Source: Reyranella sp. (GTDB taxonomy: Bacteria > Pseudomonadota > Alphaproteobacteria > Reyranellales > Reyranellaceae). Taken from it: DNA of 6,563 bases. The translations under genes were made by a program, and so were the position numbers. Each line of letters opens with the position of its first letter. The first letter of the stretch is position 1. Shown in pieces: positions 5,537 through 6,563 of this stretch. Below the pieces are notes generated by a model that made no database searches, was not told the origin of the DNA, and saw nothing but the letters and a program-made list of their open reading frames with translations. The stretch spans positions 1 through 6,563 of the forward strand of contig JADHLS010000306.1 of the NCBI GenBank assembly GCA_016780605.1, written 5' to 3'.

Positions 5537-6563
5537 CTACTCGCTGAACACCTGGCCGGCCGACGCGGGCCAGCCGACCTGAACGGGCTGGCCGACCTCG
5601 GGCGTGAACCCGCCCTCGCGGTTGGCGATCTGCGCGACCAGCCTGTCGCTCGGCGACAGGCGCACATGGATGTCGATCAGGGCGCCGAGATAGGACACGA
5701 ATTCCACCGTACCGGGCAGGCCGTTGTCGAGTCCGGTGCCTTGGCTCCCGGTGATCGGGCTCCCGGCGATGGGGCTCCCGGCGGGGCCGATCTCGATGCG
5801 TTCGGGCCTGAGCGCCAGCACCCCGCGGCCCGGGGCGCCGCCCGTGCAGCGCAGCACCAGCCCGCCATCGGTGCGGAAGCGGCCCGGCGCCTCCAGCGAG
5901 CCCTCCAGGAAGGTACTACGGCCGACGAAGCCCGCCACGAAACGGTCGGCCGGCCGCTCATAGAGGTCGCGCTGGCTGCCGACCTGGCGCACCGAGCCCT
6001 CGCTCATCACCACCAGCCGGTCGGCCATGGTGAGGGCTTCCTCCTGGTCGTGGGTGACCATGACGGTGGTGAGGCCCATCTTGCGCTGCAGCTCGCGGAT
6101 CTCGACCCGCACCTCCTGGCGCAGCTTGGCGTCGAGGTTGGACAGCGGCTCGTCGAGCAGCAGGACGTCGGGATGGATGGCGAGCGCCCGGGCGAGTGCC
6201 ACGCGCTGCTGCTGGCCGCCCGACAGCTGGCGCGGTAGGCGGGCGCCGTAGCCCGAGAGCCGGACCAGGGCCAGCGTCTCCTCGACGCGCCGCGCGATGT
6301 CGGCCTTGGGCACCTTCCGCATCTCCAGGCCGAAGGCCACGTTCTCGGCCACAGTGAGATGCGGGAACAAGGCGTAGTTCTGGAACACCATGCCGGCGTT
6401 ACGCTTCCACGGCGGCAGCAGCGTCACCTCGTTGCCGCCGAGCTTCACGTGGCCCGCCGTCGGCTCGATGAAGCCCGCGACCATGCGCAAGGTCGTGGTC
6501 TTGCCGCAGCCCGAGGGGCCGAGCAGCACCAGGAACTCACCGTCCTTGATGTTGAGCGAGACG
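5537..6563 (-). CDS. ABC transporter ATPase, PotA-like, N-terminus cut by the window edge
   Basis: The 341 visible residues form the energy-coupling subunit of the importer; the true start lies beyond the right edge, since the frame stays open with VSLNIKDGEF before the Walker A motif. A GTG at 6529 falls inside that conserved strand and is not the real start. Motifs in fragment numbering: Walker A GPSGCGKTT (15-23), Q-loop with Q61 (VFQNYALFPHLT), signature LSGGQQQ (113-119), Walker B VLLLDEP (133-139), D-loop SNLD (141-144), switch H171 (VTHDQEEAL). A C-terminal TOBE-type domain (about 240-335) includes LALRPERIEIG, as in PotA/UgpC/MalK-like ATPases. A Gly/Ser/Pro-rich loop near 260-275 comes from a 15-bp tandem repeat. 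All catalytic motifs are intact, so it should be active. It is the first visible gene of the operon. Confidence 0.95.
   Translation of the reverse strand, partial: VSLNIKDGEFLVLLGPSGCGKTTTLRMVAGFIEPTAGHVKLGGNEVTLLPPWKRNAGMVFQNYALFPHLTVAENVAFGLEMRKVPKADIARRVEETLALVRLSGYGARLPRQLSGGQQQRVALARALAIHPDVLLLDEPLSNLDAKLRQEVRVEIRELQRKMGLTTVMVTHDQEEALTMADRLVVMSEGSVRQVGSQRDLYERPADRFVAGFVGRSTFLEGSLEAPGRFRTDGGLVLRCTGGAPGRGVLALRPERIEIGPAGSPIAGSPITGSQGTGLDNGLPGTVEFVSYLGALIDIHVRLSPSDRLVAQIANREGGFTPEVGQPVQVGWPASAGQVFSE
5743..5787. repeat. Three tandem 15-bp units inside the ATPase gene
   Basis: Three head-to-tail units begin with GGCTCCCGG on the plus strand at 5743, 5758 and 5773; the first two differ at only two of 15 positions and the third has diverged in its last bases. 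The unit is five codons long, so copy-number change keeps the frame. On the minus strand it encodes a run of AGSPI-like pentapeptides (AGSPI, AGSPI, TGSQG) in a loop of the TOBE-type domain. Confidence 0.8.

Noticed and set aside
5743..5787. CRISPR or operator-type repeat array
   Set aside because: The units are contiguous without spacers, in frame with the ATPase gene and five codons long, so a coding minisatellite explains them.
5516..6238. A 240-codon plus-strand open frame opposite the ATPase gene
   Set aside because: It is antisense to an ATPase with every catalytic motif intact, and the product lacks any recognisable domain.

Overview
The window is GC-rich, gene-dense bacterial DNA with codon use and gene types that fit an alphaproteobacterium of the Bradyrhizobium or Reyranella kind. 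This is an inference from GC content, the class III adenylate cyclase and the polyamine/opine-type ABC transporter; the genus cannot be fixed from the sequence. Almost every base is coding. The longest non-coding gap is 36 bp. I saw no tRNA, rRNA, CRISPR array, insertion sequence or convincing terminator.

Left part, plus strand: the last 46 codons of a cobalamin-independent methionine synthase (MetE)-like protein. Three bases later comes a complete membrane-bound class III adenylate cyclase: N-terminal membrane anchor, extracytoplasmic sensor, second membrane helix, HAMP, catalytic domain and a TPR-like tail. All catalytic residues expected for cAMP synthesis are present.

Right part, minus strand: five tightly packed genes that look like one operon reading right to left. 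They are an ABC transporter ATPase (its N-terminus lies beyond the right edge), a secreted substrate-binding protein with a twin-arginine-like signal peptide, one PotB-like permease, an NYN-domain nuclease fused to an OST-HTH/LOTUS RNA-binding domain, and an Asp/Glu racemase-superfamily protein. Gaps are 36 bp, 10 bp, a one-base stop/start overlap, and 9 bp. The cyclase and the racemase-like gene end tail to tail, 3 bp apart.

The first three operon genes make an importer of the spermidine/putrescine (PotABCD) class. It lacks the second permease that such systems usually have, and the NYN-LOTUS gene sits where that permease is normally found. The racemase-like protein has lost both catalytic cysteines of its family, so its assigned chemistry is doubtful. 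These two features of the operon are the most worthwhile leads. No wholly new defence or mobile system is evident.
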